Positions 7,576-15,734 of a stretch of 64,000 nt of DNA are shown in pieces. Source of the DNA: Gammaproteobacteria bacterium (GTDB taxonomy: Bacteria; Pseudomonadota; Gammaproteobacteria; DSM-19610); the NCBI GenBank assembly GCA_026197075.1, contig JAPHQV010000015.1, forward strand, positions 1 through 64,000, written 5' to 3'. The notes under the pieces are model-generated. The model was not told the origin of the DNA, made no database searches, and worked only from the letters and a program-made list of their open reading frames with translations. Both the position numbers and the translations under genes were made by a program. Positions within the stretch are counted from its first letter, which is position 1; each line of letters starts with the position of its first letter.

Positions 7576-8271
7576 TCAGCGCTCGCCATAGCGGCGTGCC
7601 AGCCGCGCCGGGTCCGCGCCCAGGGCAAAGGCCAGCCGCAAGCGCCACATCAACAGGACGGTGGCGAGGATGCCATGCCGCTCCCAGCGCCGGCTGGAGG
7701 TGAGCACCGTCTCGCGCAGGCAGCGGGGCCGTGCCACGGCCTTGAGGGTGCGGCTGAGGGCCACATCCTCCATGAGCGGCAGCGAGGGCCAGCCCCCCAC
7801 CCGCTCATACAGATCCCGACGCAGGAACAGGGCCTGGTCGCCGGTCGCGATGCCGCTGACACGGGAACGCAGGTTGATCAAGCGCTCGATCACCCGCAAC
7901 GGCCAGGCATGCCCCGACAGTCGCACATCGAAGCGACCCCAGCAGGCGGCCGGATCTTCCAGGACCCGCAGCAGGGCCGCCAGCCCCGCGGGGGAGACCC
8001 GCGTATCCCCATGGACGAACCACAACCAATCGCCTCGCGCCCGTTCCGCGCCCACTCGCATCTGCGCGGCACGACCAGGGTTGGTTCGCAGGACCTGGTC
8101 CACCAGTCCAGTGGCCAGTTCCGGGCTGCCGTCCATGCTGCCGCCATCCACCAGGATCACTTCATGGCCAACGGCGCGCAGTGATTGCAGGGGCTGCAGC
8201 ACCGCACGAATGCCTTCCGCTTCGTTCAACACCGGCAGTATGACGGACAGGCTGGGTAGCGGCTCAGTCAC
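7576..8271 (-). CDS. TIGR04283-type arsenosugar biosynthesis glycosyltransferase (GT2)
   Basis: GT2-family protein of 231 aa. It opens with LSVILPVLNEAEGI and VILVDGGSMDGS, has a DxD-like HGDT element at about residue 88, and ends with a C-terminal conserved region (GDQALFLRRDLYERVGGWP, then MEDVALSRTLK). This is the form that accompanies arsS and the TIGR04282 protein. It overlaps the end of arsS by 8 bases and precedes the TIGR04282 gene by 4 bases, so the three are very likely co-translated. The acceptor is not evident from the sequence. Confidence 0.87.
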   Translation of the reverse strand: MTEPLPSLSVILPVLNEAEGIRAVLQPLQSLRAVGHEVILVDGGSMDGSPELATGLVDQVLRTNPGRAAQMRVGAERARGDWLWFVHGDTRVSPAGLAALLRVLEDPAACWGRFDVRLSGHAWPLRVIERLINLRSRVSGIATGDQALFLRRDLYERVGGWPSLPLMEDVALSRTLKAVARPRCLRETVLTSSRRWERHGILATVLLMWRLRLAFALGADPARLARRYGER

Positions 8272-9229
8272 TCAGGGCGCCGCCACAACTGGAACCCTGG
8301 CCCGCGGTGCAGCCATAGCAATGGTCGGCCACCATGACCGGGTTGCCGGCCAGGTCCTGCCCCACCAGGTCACGGATATGGGTTCGGGCATGATCACGCC
8401 ACTGCAAGGGCATGTGCAGCATCTGGTTGAAGTCGCAATCGTAGACATAACCCTGCCAATCGATGCTGAGCAGGGAACGACACATGACGGTGGCCAGGTT
8501 CTCCATACGATGGGCCTGGCGCAGGGTATCCATGTAGGTTTCGAACTGGCCCCGGGACACCAGGGTGCTGCCGAAGCGCTGGATGGGCATGTTGGCCAGG
8601 GTCAGCAACTGGTCGAAGTGGATGCCATGGTCTTCCCGTAGCTGGCGCTTGTAATCCTGCTCCAGTGCCTGCTGGGGTGGCGGCAGCTGTGGCCCCTGGG
8701 GGTTGAATACCAGGCTCAGGGGCAGGTCCGGATTCCCCTGTCCGTACCCCAGCTCGTTGAGTCGGCGCAGGGCACGAATGCTGCGGGCAAACACCTGGTC
8801 GCCGCGCTGGGCATCCACGTTCTCTTCCCGGTAACAGGGCAGGGAGGCAACAATGGCCACGCCCTCCCCGGCCAGGAAGTCCGCCAGATCTTCCTGGCCG
8901 GGCTCCTCCAGGATGGTGAGATTACAACGATCGATGACGCGCACCCCAAGCCCGCGTGCGGCTTCCACCAGAAAGCGGAAATGGGGATTCAGTTCCGGCG
9001 CGCCGCCGGTCAGGTCGAGCTGGGGAATGCGGTTGCGGCGCAGGAGCTCCAGCACCTGTTCCACCCCTTCACGACTCATCTGTTCGCGGCGATTGGGGCC
9101 GGCGTTCACATGGCAATGCAGGCAGGACTGGTTGCAGGTATAGCCGAGATTGACCTGCAGGGTTTCCAGCGCGCCCCGCCGCAGTGACGGAAAGTCGGTA
9201 TCCTTGAGCAACGGCAGGGTGGCGTGCAT
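8264..9229 (-). CDS. arsS: Arsenosugar biosynthesis radical SAM protein ArsS
   Basis: Radical S-adenosylmethionine enzyme (321 aa) thought to transfer the 5'-deoxyadenosyl group to methylated arsenic. The [4Fe-4S] cysteines are C32, C36 and C39 (CNQSCLHC), followed by the DLTGGAPELNP glycine motif for SAM binding. The C-terminal DUF3641 part ends with a Cys-rich segment (CYGCTAGQGSSCGG) usual in the family. It is flanked downstream by the two family-specific glycosyltransferases. No arsM (As(III) methyltransferase) is present in the window, so the methylated substrate must come from elsewhere if the pathway is functional. Confidence 0.92.
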   Translation of the reverse strand: MHATLPLLKDTDFPSLRRGALETLQVNLGYTCNQSCLHCHVNAGPNRREQMSREGVEQVLELLRRNRIPQLDLTGGAPELNPHFRFLVEAARGLGVRVIDRCNLTILEEPGQEDLADFLAGEGVAIVASLPCYREENVDAQRGDQVFARSIRALRRLNELGYGQGNPDLPLSLVFNPQGPQLPPPQQALEQDYKRQLREDHGIHFDQLLTLANMPIQRFGSTLVSRGQFETYMDTLRQAHRMENLATVMCRSLLSIDWQGYVYDCDFNQMLHMPLQWRDHARTHIRDLVGQDLAGNPVMVADHCYGCTAGQGSSCGGALSD

Positions 9230-9241
9230 GTCAGGCGCTCC

Positions 9242-9526
9242 TCATACCTGGTTTTCCTGTTCCCAATCGGCGACCGCCTCGCGGCATTCCTCCCCTCCCA
9301 TGTCGAAGCGGCGGCAGATCAGGGGGCGTTGTTCATAGATGCCACACAACATGGTATTGCGGTCCAGGGCCGCGCACCAGCCGTCCTCCAGGCGCCGCAT
9401 GCGGCTCGGTCCCCAGGTCGTATGTTCAACATACTGCTCGGGCACGCCGGTATCAGAAATCAGCAATACCTCGAAACGGCAACAACAGGCACCACAGGTG
9501 GAGCATTGGATGGTCGGGTCATTCAT
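9242..9526 (-). CDS. YkgJ-type cysteine-cluster protein
   Basis: A 94-aa protein with the CxxCGxCC N-terminal cluster (CSTCGACC) and further conserved cysteines (WCAALD, LCGIYEQRPLICRRF) typical of the YkgJ/Fe-S zinc-binding family (PF03692). It probably binds a metal or Fe-S cluster; its biochemical role is unknown. Its ATG overlaps the dusA stop codon, and arsS follows 12 bases after its own stop, so it belongs to the same operon. Confidence 0.85.
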   Translation of the reverse strand: MNDPTIQCSTCGACCCRFEVLLISDTGVPEQYVEHTTWGPSRMRRLEDGWCAALDRNTMLCGIYEQRPLICRRFDMGGEECREAVADWEQENQV

Positions 9527-10703
9527 TCCGGACCAGCATCTCGTTGTCCAATACCACCGGCCCAGCCGGAGATGTGCCCTCCGACCTGGAGCCGGGTGTC
9601 GGCCGCAGGGATGCGGCCGTCAAGCCTACAGGGATGTATTCACGGCGTCCCGGCGCCGGGTCGGAGGGCACATCTCCGGCGCCCGTGGCACCTGATCGGG
9701 TGGCAGAAAAATCCGCCGCATTCCGCCCCGCCGCAGCCATCTTTTCCAGGGCGACCTCCACTACCCGGAGGCTCGCCCCCGGCCGGTGGGCGTTCTCGCT
9801 CAGGTGCCGGCGCCAGGCACGGGCGCCGGGCTGCCCCTGGAACAGGCCCAGCATGTGGCGGGTCATGTGCTTGAGATGGGTGCCCTGGGCGAGCTGTCCC
9901 TCGATGTAGGGCAACATGGCCTGTGCGACGGCCAGTCGATCGTCCAGCGGACGTTCTTCTCCGTACAGGCGCCCATCCACCTCCGCCAGCAGCCAGGGAT
10001 CGTGATAGACCTCGCGGCCGAGCATGACCCCGTCCACCTGCAGCAGATGCGCCTCCGCCTCATCCAGGCTGCGGATACCGCCATTGAGAATGATCTCCAG
10101 GCCGGGGCGTTCGGCCTTGAGGCGATAGACCCAATCGTAGCGCAGGGGTGGGATGTCGCGGTTTTCCTTCGGACTCAGGCCCTGCAGCCAGGCCTTGCGG
10201 GCATGGATGATGAAGGTCCGGCAACCGGCGGCGGCCACGGTATCGATGAAGGCTGCGAAGGTGGCATAGTCTTCCTGCTCGTCGATCCCGATGCGGCACT
10301 TGACCGTGACCGGGATGTCCACCGCGGCGACCATGGCCGCCACCCCCTCCGCCACCCGCGCCGGTTCCGCCATCAGGCAGGCACCGAAACGGCCAGACTG
10401 CACCCGGTCGCTGGGGCAGCCCACGTTGAGGTTGACCTCCGCGTAACCCCGCTCCGCGCCGAAATGGGCGCATTGGGCCAGTTCCCCGGGCTCGCTGCCG
10501 CCCAGCTGCAGCGCCACGGGTTGTTCGGCGGGATCGAAACCCAGCAGGCGCTCCCGGTCACCATGGAGGATGGCGCCGGTGGTCACCATTTCCGTGTACA
10601 GCCAGCTGTTGCAACTGAGGAGGCGCAGGAAATAGCGACAGTGCCGGTCGGTCCAGTCGAGCATGGGCGCCACGCTGAAGCGTCTTGGCGGGTACTCAGT
10701 CAT
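9519..10703 (-). CDS. dusA: tRNA-dihydrouridine synthase A with a repeat-encoded C-terminal tail
   Basis: Flavin-dependent reductase making dihydrouridine in the tRNA D-loop. The (beta/alpha)8 barrel starts with SVAPMLDWTDRHCRYF; the catalytic cysteine is C96 (NVGCPSDRVQSG), and the FMN-binding segments KCRIGID and ILNGGI are present. The normal DusA body ends at about residue 341. Residues 342-379 are translated from hairpin element R2 (9566-9679), and 15 more residues follow to a TGA overlapping the next ATG. The total of 394 aa is therefore roughly 50 longer than expected, with a Pro/Ser/Arg-rich, probably disordered tail. The gene overlaps the oxygenase gene by 8 bases. Confidence 0.92.
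   Translation of the reverse strand: MTEYPPRRFSVAPMLDWTDRHCRYFLRLLSCNSWLYTEMVTTGAILHGDRERLLGFDPAEQPVALQLGGSEPGELAQCAHFGAERGYAEVNLNVGCPSDRVQSGRFGACLMAEPARVAEGVAAMVAAVDIPVTVKCRIGIDEQEDYATFAAFIDTVAAAGCRTFIIHARKAWLQGLSPKENRDIPPLRYDWVYRLKAERPGLEIILNGGIRSLDEAEAHLLQVDGVMLGREVYHDPWLLAEVDGRLYGEERPLDDRLAVAQAMLPYIEGQLAQGTHLKHMTRHMLGLFQGQPGARAWRRHLSENAHRPGASLRVVEVALEKMAAAGRNAADFSATRSGATGAGDVPSDPAPGRREYIPVGLTAASLRPTPGSRSEGTSPAGPVVLDNEMLVRNE
9566..9679 (+). repeat. Family-1 hairpin element, copy 2 (R2), inside the 3' end of dusA
   Basis: A perfect 21-bp outer inverted repeat (9566-9586 and 9659-9679) continues inwards with a few mismatches to about 9597 and 9650. The core at 9601-9646 carries GGCCGCAGGGATGCGGCC and TACAGGGATGTATTCACGGC, nearly identical to R1 although the arms share no evident similarity with those of R1 or R3. 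It is in frame with dusA and is translated. No transposase is encoded. Confidence 0.88.
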
Positions 10704-11226
10704 CCCGATGCGGCCCGATGTTGATGCCGATGGACAGGCGTTCCTCCATGCTGCGGTTTTCCGTCACCTCGTGCAGGACCGTGGGCGGAAAGAATACGAA
10801 CAGGCCCTCGCGGGGCTCCACCCTGGTATGCACGGGCGGCTCATGCAACAGCAGTTCACCGGATTCGGGCGGTACCTGGACGTAGTACACCGCCGACAAC
10901 AGTTCGTCATCATCGTCATGGCGGTGCGGCAGGGTCACCTGGCCAGGCCCCATGCGGTTGAACCAGCCCCCGCAACGCAGGGGTGCGGTGTCCGGCAGGC
11001 CGAGCAGCCGACGCGCCACGACCGCGGCAACATCCAGTACCGTACCCAGTTCAGGAATGCGTGCGCGATCGATGTACAGGTTTTCATAGCGGCCATGGAA
11101 GAAGTGGGTTTTGCGGGTGGCGGGATCATCGGCATGACGGGCCACGCCCGCCACCAGGGCGCGGTTAAGTGCGGCGCTGTCGTCCAGCGCATGGAGGTGC
11201 AGGGGCGAATTGGTCCGGTACTGCAT
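10696..11226 (-). CDS. Putative 2OG-Fe(II) oxygenase family protein
   Basis: A 176-aa double-stranded beta-helix protein (from the ATG at 11226). The Fe(II) triad is HxD-like H101-R-H103-D104 followed by H152 (FFPPTVLHEV), with R163 (RLSIGINI) as the expected 2-oxoglutarate ligand. These match the TIGR02466 / prolyl-hydroxylase-like group. The target is unknown. A GTG at 11265 would add 13 residues; neither start has a strong ribosome binding site. It overlaps dusA by 8 bases and is the first gene of the operon that continues through arsS. A link to tRNA or arsenosugar chemistry is only suggested by position. Confidence 0.78.
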   Translation of the reverse strand: MQYRTNSPLHLHALDDSAALNRALVAGVARHADDPATRKTHFFHGRYENLYIDRARIPELGTVLDVAAVVARRLLGLPDTAPLRCGGWFNRMGPGQVTLPHRHDDDDELLSAVYYVQVPPESGELLLHEPPVHTRVEPREGLFVFFPPTVLHEVTENRSMEERLSIGINIGPHRDD

Positions 11227-11377
11227 GGCGGCGACTTGAAAAATAAACCCGGTGAGCACGGCCACCGGGTCCTGGTGATAAAGTTCGCTACGGGCCAGCG
11301 CAAAGGCAGGGAGGGTTTCCGAATGCCTTTTGTCCGGTTGTAACCGCCGTTCACCCCGGGGATCAGCCGGGGGCGCT

Positions 11378-11806
11378 TCAGCGGCCCGTAGCGAAACGCG
11401 GTTCGAGCAACTGCTCGATGGCGGTCAGCAAATGGGAAGCCGTGAAGGGCTTCGCCAGCGTGGCGCTGGCACCGAGTTTGCTGGCCACCGTCAGGTAGCT
11501 GCCACTAAATCCTGCATTGCCTCCCGACATGGCGATGATGGGCAGGGTCGGATGATCACGGCGCAGTTCCATGATCAACTCCATTCCTTCCTTTTCCGGC
11601 ATGACGATGTCCGTCAGCACCAGGTCCGGGTGATGGCGCGCGTACAACTCGCTCCCCTCGTTACCGTTGCCGGCCACCAGGACGCGGTAACCAGCCTGAT
11701 CCAGCACCTCACGCAGGAAGCCGCGTAACGGTGCATCATCATCGATGACCAGTATCGATGCCGGATGCGCACCTTCATCCCTCGTGTGCGAAGTTCCGGA
11801 TGGCAT
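11378..11806 (-). CDS. Single-domain response regulator (CheY-like)
   Basis: A 142-aa receiver domain with an acidic pocket at D22-D24, phosphoacceptor D66 (VLTDIVMPEKEGMEL), a conserved Ser in IAMSGG and Lys in LAKPF. There is no output domain, and no histidine kinase is nearby, so it must act by protein contact or serve an orphan kinase. The segment between sensor residues contains an unusual insertion NAGFSGSYL before beta-5. It has its own upstream region shared with the divergent gene at 12171. Confidence 0.9.
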   Translation of the reverse strand: MPSGTSHTRDEGAHPASILVIDDDAPLRGFLREVLDQAGYRVLVAGNGNEGSELYARHHPDLVLTDIVMPEKEGMELIMELRRDHPTLPIIAMSGGNAGFSGSYLTVASKLGASATLAKPFTASHLLTAIEQLLEPRFATGR

Positions 11807-12170
11807 CGCGATCTCCCATCATCACCCGTCAGGGCGCATGCGGCGACTCCGCCCCATGCGCAGGAGAAATCATAGCCCAGGCCGGTCACCCTGCACAAGC
11901 CGAACCTGTGACTATCTATTTATATTTTTCAATATGTTACGATTCCTTGTTACAATCAGGTATGAAAAAATATTTTTCCTGTTGGCCCGGAAATTCAGGA
12001 GAGGTGGGGAGGCGGCCCCGCTAGCGGGGCCCGGGATCCGGGATCCGGGCGATACAGGGCGCGCGGCAAGCGGAACTGTGGGATAATGCCAACAGTTCCG
12101 GCGTTGGTGAGACCCTGTTCCACCCGCACGGACCTTGCATCGACAGGGAAACTACAGACAATAATCCCAC
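11807..12170. other. Divergent intergenic region with AT-rich island and perfect palindrome
   Basis: This 364-bp gap separates the response regulator from the plus-strand gene at 12171. It contains a markedly AT-rich stretch (about 11905-11985), unlike the GC-rich surroundings and therefore the best place for the two divergent promoters. It also has the perfect 18-bp palindrome GGCCCCGCTAGCGGGGCC (12014-12031), immediately followed by a CCGGGAT direct repeat. No credible gene was found; a 20-codon frame from the ATG at 11962 lacks support. Confidence 0.5.
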
Positions 12171-12632
12171 ATGGCAGTCTGGATCGTAGCATTGATACTT
12201 TTGGCCGGTGCCGGGGTCATATTCTGGTTGCGGCACGATCGTTCCGGCAATTCCCACCCCCGGCCGCAAACCACCCGGCAAGACCCCCAGAAGCCGCACC
12301 TGCGCCCGCAATTGGAACGGCTCTATCGCGATGGGCGTTACTGGGGCGTGCGCATCGAGCACGACGGCACCGGCAATGCCTGCGACGCAGTCCTGAAGTG
12401 CAGTGATGACCGTTTCAGCTTCGAGAACGCCCCGCCCCTGCCCCTGCCCGAGTGCGCCGCCATGCGCTGTTCCTGCCGGTACAGGGGTCTGGAGGAACAG
12501 CGCCAGCCGCCCCCGCGCCGACAGACCACCGACCGCCGGGACAAGATCCGCTACGAACCCAAGCGCGGCAGCCGGCGCCAGCAGAAGGACCGGCGCAAGC
12601 TCAATAAATGGGACGACCAGACCAGCCTGTAG
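12171..12632 (+). CDS. Hypothetical membrane-anchored basic protein, 153 aa
   Basis: One N-terminal membrane segment (about residues 3-19) is followed by a hydrophilic domain. Residues 50-105 hold a small conserved-looking core with Cys residues (GNACDAVLKC, then ECAAMRCSCRYRGLEEQRQ), and the C-terminal 45 residues are extremely Arg/Lys/Gln-rich (RRQTTDRRDKIRYEP). The Cys/CRYR plus DRR pattern occurs in a small family of proteobacterial inner-membrane proteins of unknown role. The basic tail could bind nucleic acid or acidic lipid, which is speculation. It lies 38 bp upstream of galE in the same direction and may share its transcript. Confidence 0.7.
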   Translation: MAVWIVALILLAGAGVIFWLRHDRSGNSHPRPQTTRQDPQKPHLRPQLERLYRDGRYWGVRIEHDGTGNACDAVLKCSDDRFSFENAPPLPLPECAAMRCSCRYRGLEEQRQPPPRRQTTDRRDKIRYEPKRGSRRQQKDRRKLNKWDDQTSL

Positions 12633-12670
12633 ACACACCGGATTTCTAGATCAGGGGATAACAAAAAACC

Positions 12671-13672
12671 ATGCAGAACAAAACCATCCTGGTAACCGGC
12701 GGTGCCGGCTATATCGGCAGCCATGTGGTCCAGCAACTGAGCGCCCGCGGGGAACGGCTGGTGGTGCTGGACAATCTCAGTACCGGATTCGCGGATGCCG
12801 TGCAGGGCGCGGAACTCATCGTCGGCGACACCGGTGACGCGGCCACGGTGGACAAGCTGCTGGCCGATCACGAGGTGGACGCGGTCATCCATTTCGCCGC
12901 CAAGACCATCGTGCCGGAATCGGTGGCCGACCCCCTCAAGTACTACGGGAACAACACCTGCTGCACCCGCAACCTTCTGGATTGCTGCCAGCGTGCCGGG
13001 GTGAAGCATTTCATCTTCTCCTCCACCGCCGCCGTGTATGGCATCCCGGCGGGTGACAGCTGCTCGGAAGACAGTCCGCTGGCGCCCATCAATCCCTACG
13101 GTACCTCCAAACTGATGAGCGAATGGATGCTGCGCGACCTCAGTGCCGCCAGCGATCTCCGCCATGTGATCCTGCGCTACTTCAACGTGGCCGGCTGCGA
13201 TCCCGACGGTCGCATCGGCCAGTCCACCGTCAAGGCCACCCTGCTGATCAAGGTGGCGGCCGAGACCGCCGTGGGCAGTCGCGAACGGATTTCCATCTTC
13301 GGCACCGACTACCCCACGCCGGACGGCACCGGCGTGCGCGACTACATCCATGTATCCGACCTGGCCGACGCCCATATCAAGGCCCTGGACTACCTGCGCG
13401 ACGGCGGAGAATCCCGCATCCTCAACTGCGGCTACGGCCATGGCTTCAGCGTGCGCGAGGTGCTGGACGCGGTCCAGCGGGTGCATGGCGCGCCCATCGA
13501 CATCCGCGAGGAGCCGCGCCGCGCCGGCGACCCGCCGGCCCTGATCGCCGTGGCCGACCGGGTGCGCGAGGTGCTGGGCTGGACGCCCCACCACGACGAC
13601 CTGGACTTCATCGTCAAGACCTCGCTGGAGTGGGAGAAACGCCTGGCGCGGGGTGAGGTGTACGGCTCCTGA
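12671..13672 (+). CDS. galE: UDP-glucose 4-epimerase
   Basis: Interconverts UDP-glucose and UDP-galactose (possibly also the N-acetyl forms), supplying precursors for surface polysaccharide. This 333-aa short-chain dehydrogenase-type protein has the NAD-binding GGAGYIGSHV loop at residues 10-19 and the catalytic Y143-x3-K147 (NPYGTSK) with the preceding FSSTAAVYG. GVRDYIHVSDL and the C-terminal epimerase motifs are intact. It stands apart from the main polysaccharide cluster but close enough to serve it. Confidence 0.94.
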   Translation: MQNKTILVTGGAGYIGSHVVQQLSARGERLVVLDNLSTGFADAVQGAELIVGDTGDAATVDKLLADHEVDAVIHFAAKTIVPESVADPLKYYGNNTCCTRNLLDCCQRAGVKHFIFSSTAAVYGIPAGDSCSEDSPLAPINPYGTSKLMSEWMLRDLSAASDLRHVILRYFNVAGCDPDGRIGQSTVKATLLIKVAAETAVGSRERISIFGTDYPTPDGTGVRDYIHVSDLADAHIKALDYLRDGGESRILNCGYGHGFSVREVLDAVQRVHGAPIDIREEPRRAGDPPALIAVADRVREVLGWTPHHDDLDFIVKTSLEWEKRLARGEVYGS

Positions 13673-13681
13673 TGCATACGC

Positions 13682-13703
13682 CATTCCCGCGCAGGCGGAA
13701 ATG
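13682..13703. repeat. REP-like short inverted repeat, possible bidirectional terminator
   Basis: CATTCCCGC and GCGGAAATG pair over 8 of 9 positions with a 4-base loop, lying in the 56-bp gap between the convergent galE and nucleotidyltransferase-like genes. Its sequence (ATTCCCGCGCAGGCGG) resembles widely dispersed REP-type repeats of proteobacteria. No T-tract follows. Confidence 0.45.
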
Positions 13704-13728
13704 ACGGAAAACACATCAAAGAACTTCC

Positions 13729-14808
13729 CTAGGTCTTCCCCTCCCGCACCACCGCCTTGCGCGCCAGGTGCGGAATCAACAGGTGCGGAGGCATGCGCAG
13801 CCAGTGCGCGCGCACGAAGGCCGCCAGGCGGGCGGCCGGGGTAAGCAGGTCAGCGGAGCTGGCGTGGTCAGGCGCGAGTACGCGGGTGAAAATGCCATCC
13901 ATCAGGGCAAGCGTGGCGCGGCCGGGGGAGAAGGCATCCACGGCCGTCATGACCTTGTCGGGCACCGGGGTGGCGAGAAAGTGGCGTACGTAACGTAGCG
14001 CGTAGAACAGCGAGCGACCGAGCTGCAATTCATCGGCGCGGGCAATCAGGCGCGGCCAGAAGTCGTTGTCCGCGGCCGCCTCGCGCAACAGCAGGTCGAG
14101 ATCGGTGAGATCGCGCAGGCCGTGCGGGAGTTCACCATCATGGAACAGGTGCGTGGCCGAATGCAGGATACGGTCCTCCGCCGCCAGCACCTGGATGCCC
14201 GGCATATCCTCCACCGCGACGGCGCGGGCGCGCAGCTTGGCGGAATCGGGATGGTAGCGCGCGGTGTCGGGCAGGATGGCGTGGTGCACGTCGATCACGG
14301 TCTCGCGCCGCACGTGCCGCATGGGGGGGATCTCGTGCATCCAGCGGCGGTAGTAGCGCTTGTCGTATTCGGACAGGCCGGTGGCATGCCAGCCCGCCAG
14401 CATGAGCGAGGTCTCGACCCGCGGCAGGGCATCGCGCGGCACCAGGATATCGATATCGTTGAACAGACGCCCCGCGGCGGCGGGCAGTCGCGCGGCCACG
14501 TAGGCGGCGCCCTTCAGCACGATCAGCGGGCTGTCGAAACCGGCCAGCGCGGCCCGGATCTGTTTCAGTTCCCAGCACACCGCCGTGTACTGCTTGGCGG
14601 CCAGGGTTTCCGCCGCCTCGAAATGCCAGCGTGCCTGCATCGGGATGGCCTCCGACAGCCCCTGCTCGCGCAGACGATGACCCAGGCGCGCCAGCAGCCC
14701 GGCGGCCCGCGCCTGTCGCACCAGGATATCCCAGTCACGCAAAGCATAGCCCGATATGGCATCGGGCGTGCGCAGGGTTCGTACCAGCAGATCGCGGGAC
14801 AGGCTCAT
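13729..14808 (-). CDS. Nucleotidyltransferase family protein (PF14907-like)
   Basis: A 359-aa protein with the central motif LIVLKGAAYVAARLP followed by GRLFNDIDILVP, which matches the NTP_transf_5 nucleotidyltransferase fold with its D-x-D metal site. The ATG at 14808 was chosen because it sits 3 bases after the HprK-like stop codon; the frame continues upstream to 15429 only as an antisense-like passenger across the HprK-like gene. It is the last gene of a four-gene cassette with a PqqD-like chaperone and an HprK-related kinase, the composition of the HPr-rel-A system. The substrate is unknown. Confidence 0.85.
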   Translation of the reverse strand: MSLSRDLLVRTLRTPDAISGYALRDWDILVRQARAAGLLARLGHRLREQGLSEAIPMQARWHFEAAETLAAKQYTAVCWELKQIRAALAGFDSPLIVLKGAAYVAARLPAAAGRLFNDIDILVPRDALPRVETSLMLAGWHATGLSEYDKRYYRRWMHEIPPMRHVRRETVIDVHHAILPDTARYHPDSAKLRARAVAVEDMPGIQVLAAEDRILHSATHLFHDGELPHGLRDLTDLDLLLREAAADNDFWPRLIARADELQLGRSLFYALRYVRHFLATPVPDKVMTAVDAFSPGRATLALMDGIFTRVLAPDHASSADLLTPAARLAAFVRAHWLRMPPHLLIPHLARKAVVREGKT

Positions 14809-14810
14809 GT

Positions 14811-15734
14811 TCAGTCCGGCCGGGTGGAATCCGCCAGGCGGTCGAAGGCGGCGACCGCCTCGTGCAACTGGCTGTAGTGGAAATCGTAGCAGGTGGTCCG
14901 GTCGATCAGCGCCGTGCCGACGCGAAAGCCATCCGCGCCCAGATGACTGTAGTTGAATGCGTTCTGTGCCAGGAACATGAAGGTCTGGGCCCGTGAACGC
15001 GGCGTGAGTGCGACGGGCGCGCCGGCCTCCCATCTCGGGAAGATCACCCAGCCCGGGCGCGCCGGTTCGTGCTGGCGCCGCACGCTGTCGTCCGGCGGAC
15101 GCATATGGGCCACCGTCCCCTTGACCGTATCGTGCGAGGGGCGGTTGATGAAGACCTCCGGGGCGAATCGGCGCATGACTTCGATGGACTTGTTTTTCAG
15201 GCTGACCGGTCGCGGCAGCGGCTGGATCAGGCCGGTCTTGCGATCCACCAGGGCGAGTTCGTCGGACAGCAGGCGCCAGCCCGACAACACCAGCCCGGCG
15301 GTCAGCGTGCTTTTGCCGGAACCGGGCGGGGCCGGCAGGATCGCCGCCTGGCCGTTCTTCTCCACCACCGCCGCATGGATGATGAGGTACTGGTGTGCCT
15401 GGGTCGACACGCACCAGTTGAGCCCCCATTCCAGCATTGGAAACGCCTGGTCGCGCGGCAGGGGCTTGAAGGGCTGCACGCCGTCAAAGGAAAACGCGGC
15501 CTGGGGCCGCAGCCAGCGCCGCAGGCTGGCGGGGGGGTTGACCGCCACATGGAAGTCGGCAAAGGCCTCGTCCGCGCCACTCACCTCGAACTGGCCGTAG
15601 AGTTCCGCCAGGCCCTCCATCACGAAGGGGATACGCGATTGCACCCGGTGCGAAAAGGGGCCGGTGCGGATCCAGAGTCCCGCGCCGGCCAGCTGCCGGC
15701 GCAGCTCGCCGGTGGACAGTTGCTGCAGTCTCAT
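14811..15734 (-). CDS. HprK-related kinase A (HPr-rel-A system)
   Basis: A 307-aa P-loop protein related to the C-terminal kinase domain of HPr kinase/phosphorylase. The Walker A is at residues 134-143 (PAPPGSGKST), followed by LLSDELALVD, which corresponds to the Walker B / HprK signature region, and VSLKNKS. It lacks the N-terminal domain of true HprK, and there is no HPr gene nearby. Its start overlaps the PqqD-like stop (ATGA), and it is followed at once by the nucleotidyltransferase. The family (TIGR04352) is thought to modify a peptide or protein rather than HPr; the true target is not known. Confidence 0.88.
   Translation of the reverse strand: MRLQQLSTGELRRQLAGAGLWIRTGPFSHRVQSRIPFVMEGLAELYGQFEVSGADEAFADFHVAVNPPASLRRWLRPQAAFSFDGVQPFKPLPRDQAFPMLEWGLNWCVSTQAHQYLIIHAAVVEKNGQAAILPAPPGSGKSTLTAGLVLSGWRLLSDELALVDRKTGLIQPLPRPVSLKNKSIEVMRRFAPEVFINRPSHDTVKGTVAHMRPPDDSVRRQHEPARPGWVIFPRWEAGAPVALTPRSRAQTFMFLAQNAFNYSHLGADGFRVGTALIDRTTCYDFHYSQLHEAVAAFDRLADSTRPD

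Noticed and set aside
11962-12024. 20-codon frame starting MKKYFSCWPG in the AT-rich gap
   Set aside because: No conservation can be judged, no clear ribosome binding site, and it runs into a GC palindrome; too weak to call a leader peptide.
13729-15429. 566-aa fusion of HprK-like and nucleotidyltransferase regions
   Set aside because: The first 207 residues are an out-of-frame reading of the HprK-like gene; the nucleotidyltransferase starts at 14808 right after that gene's stop.
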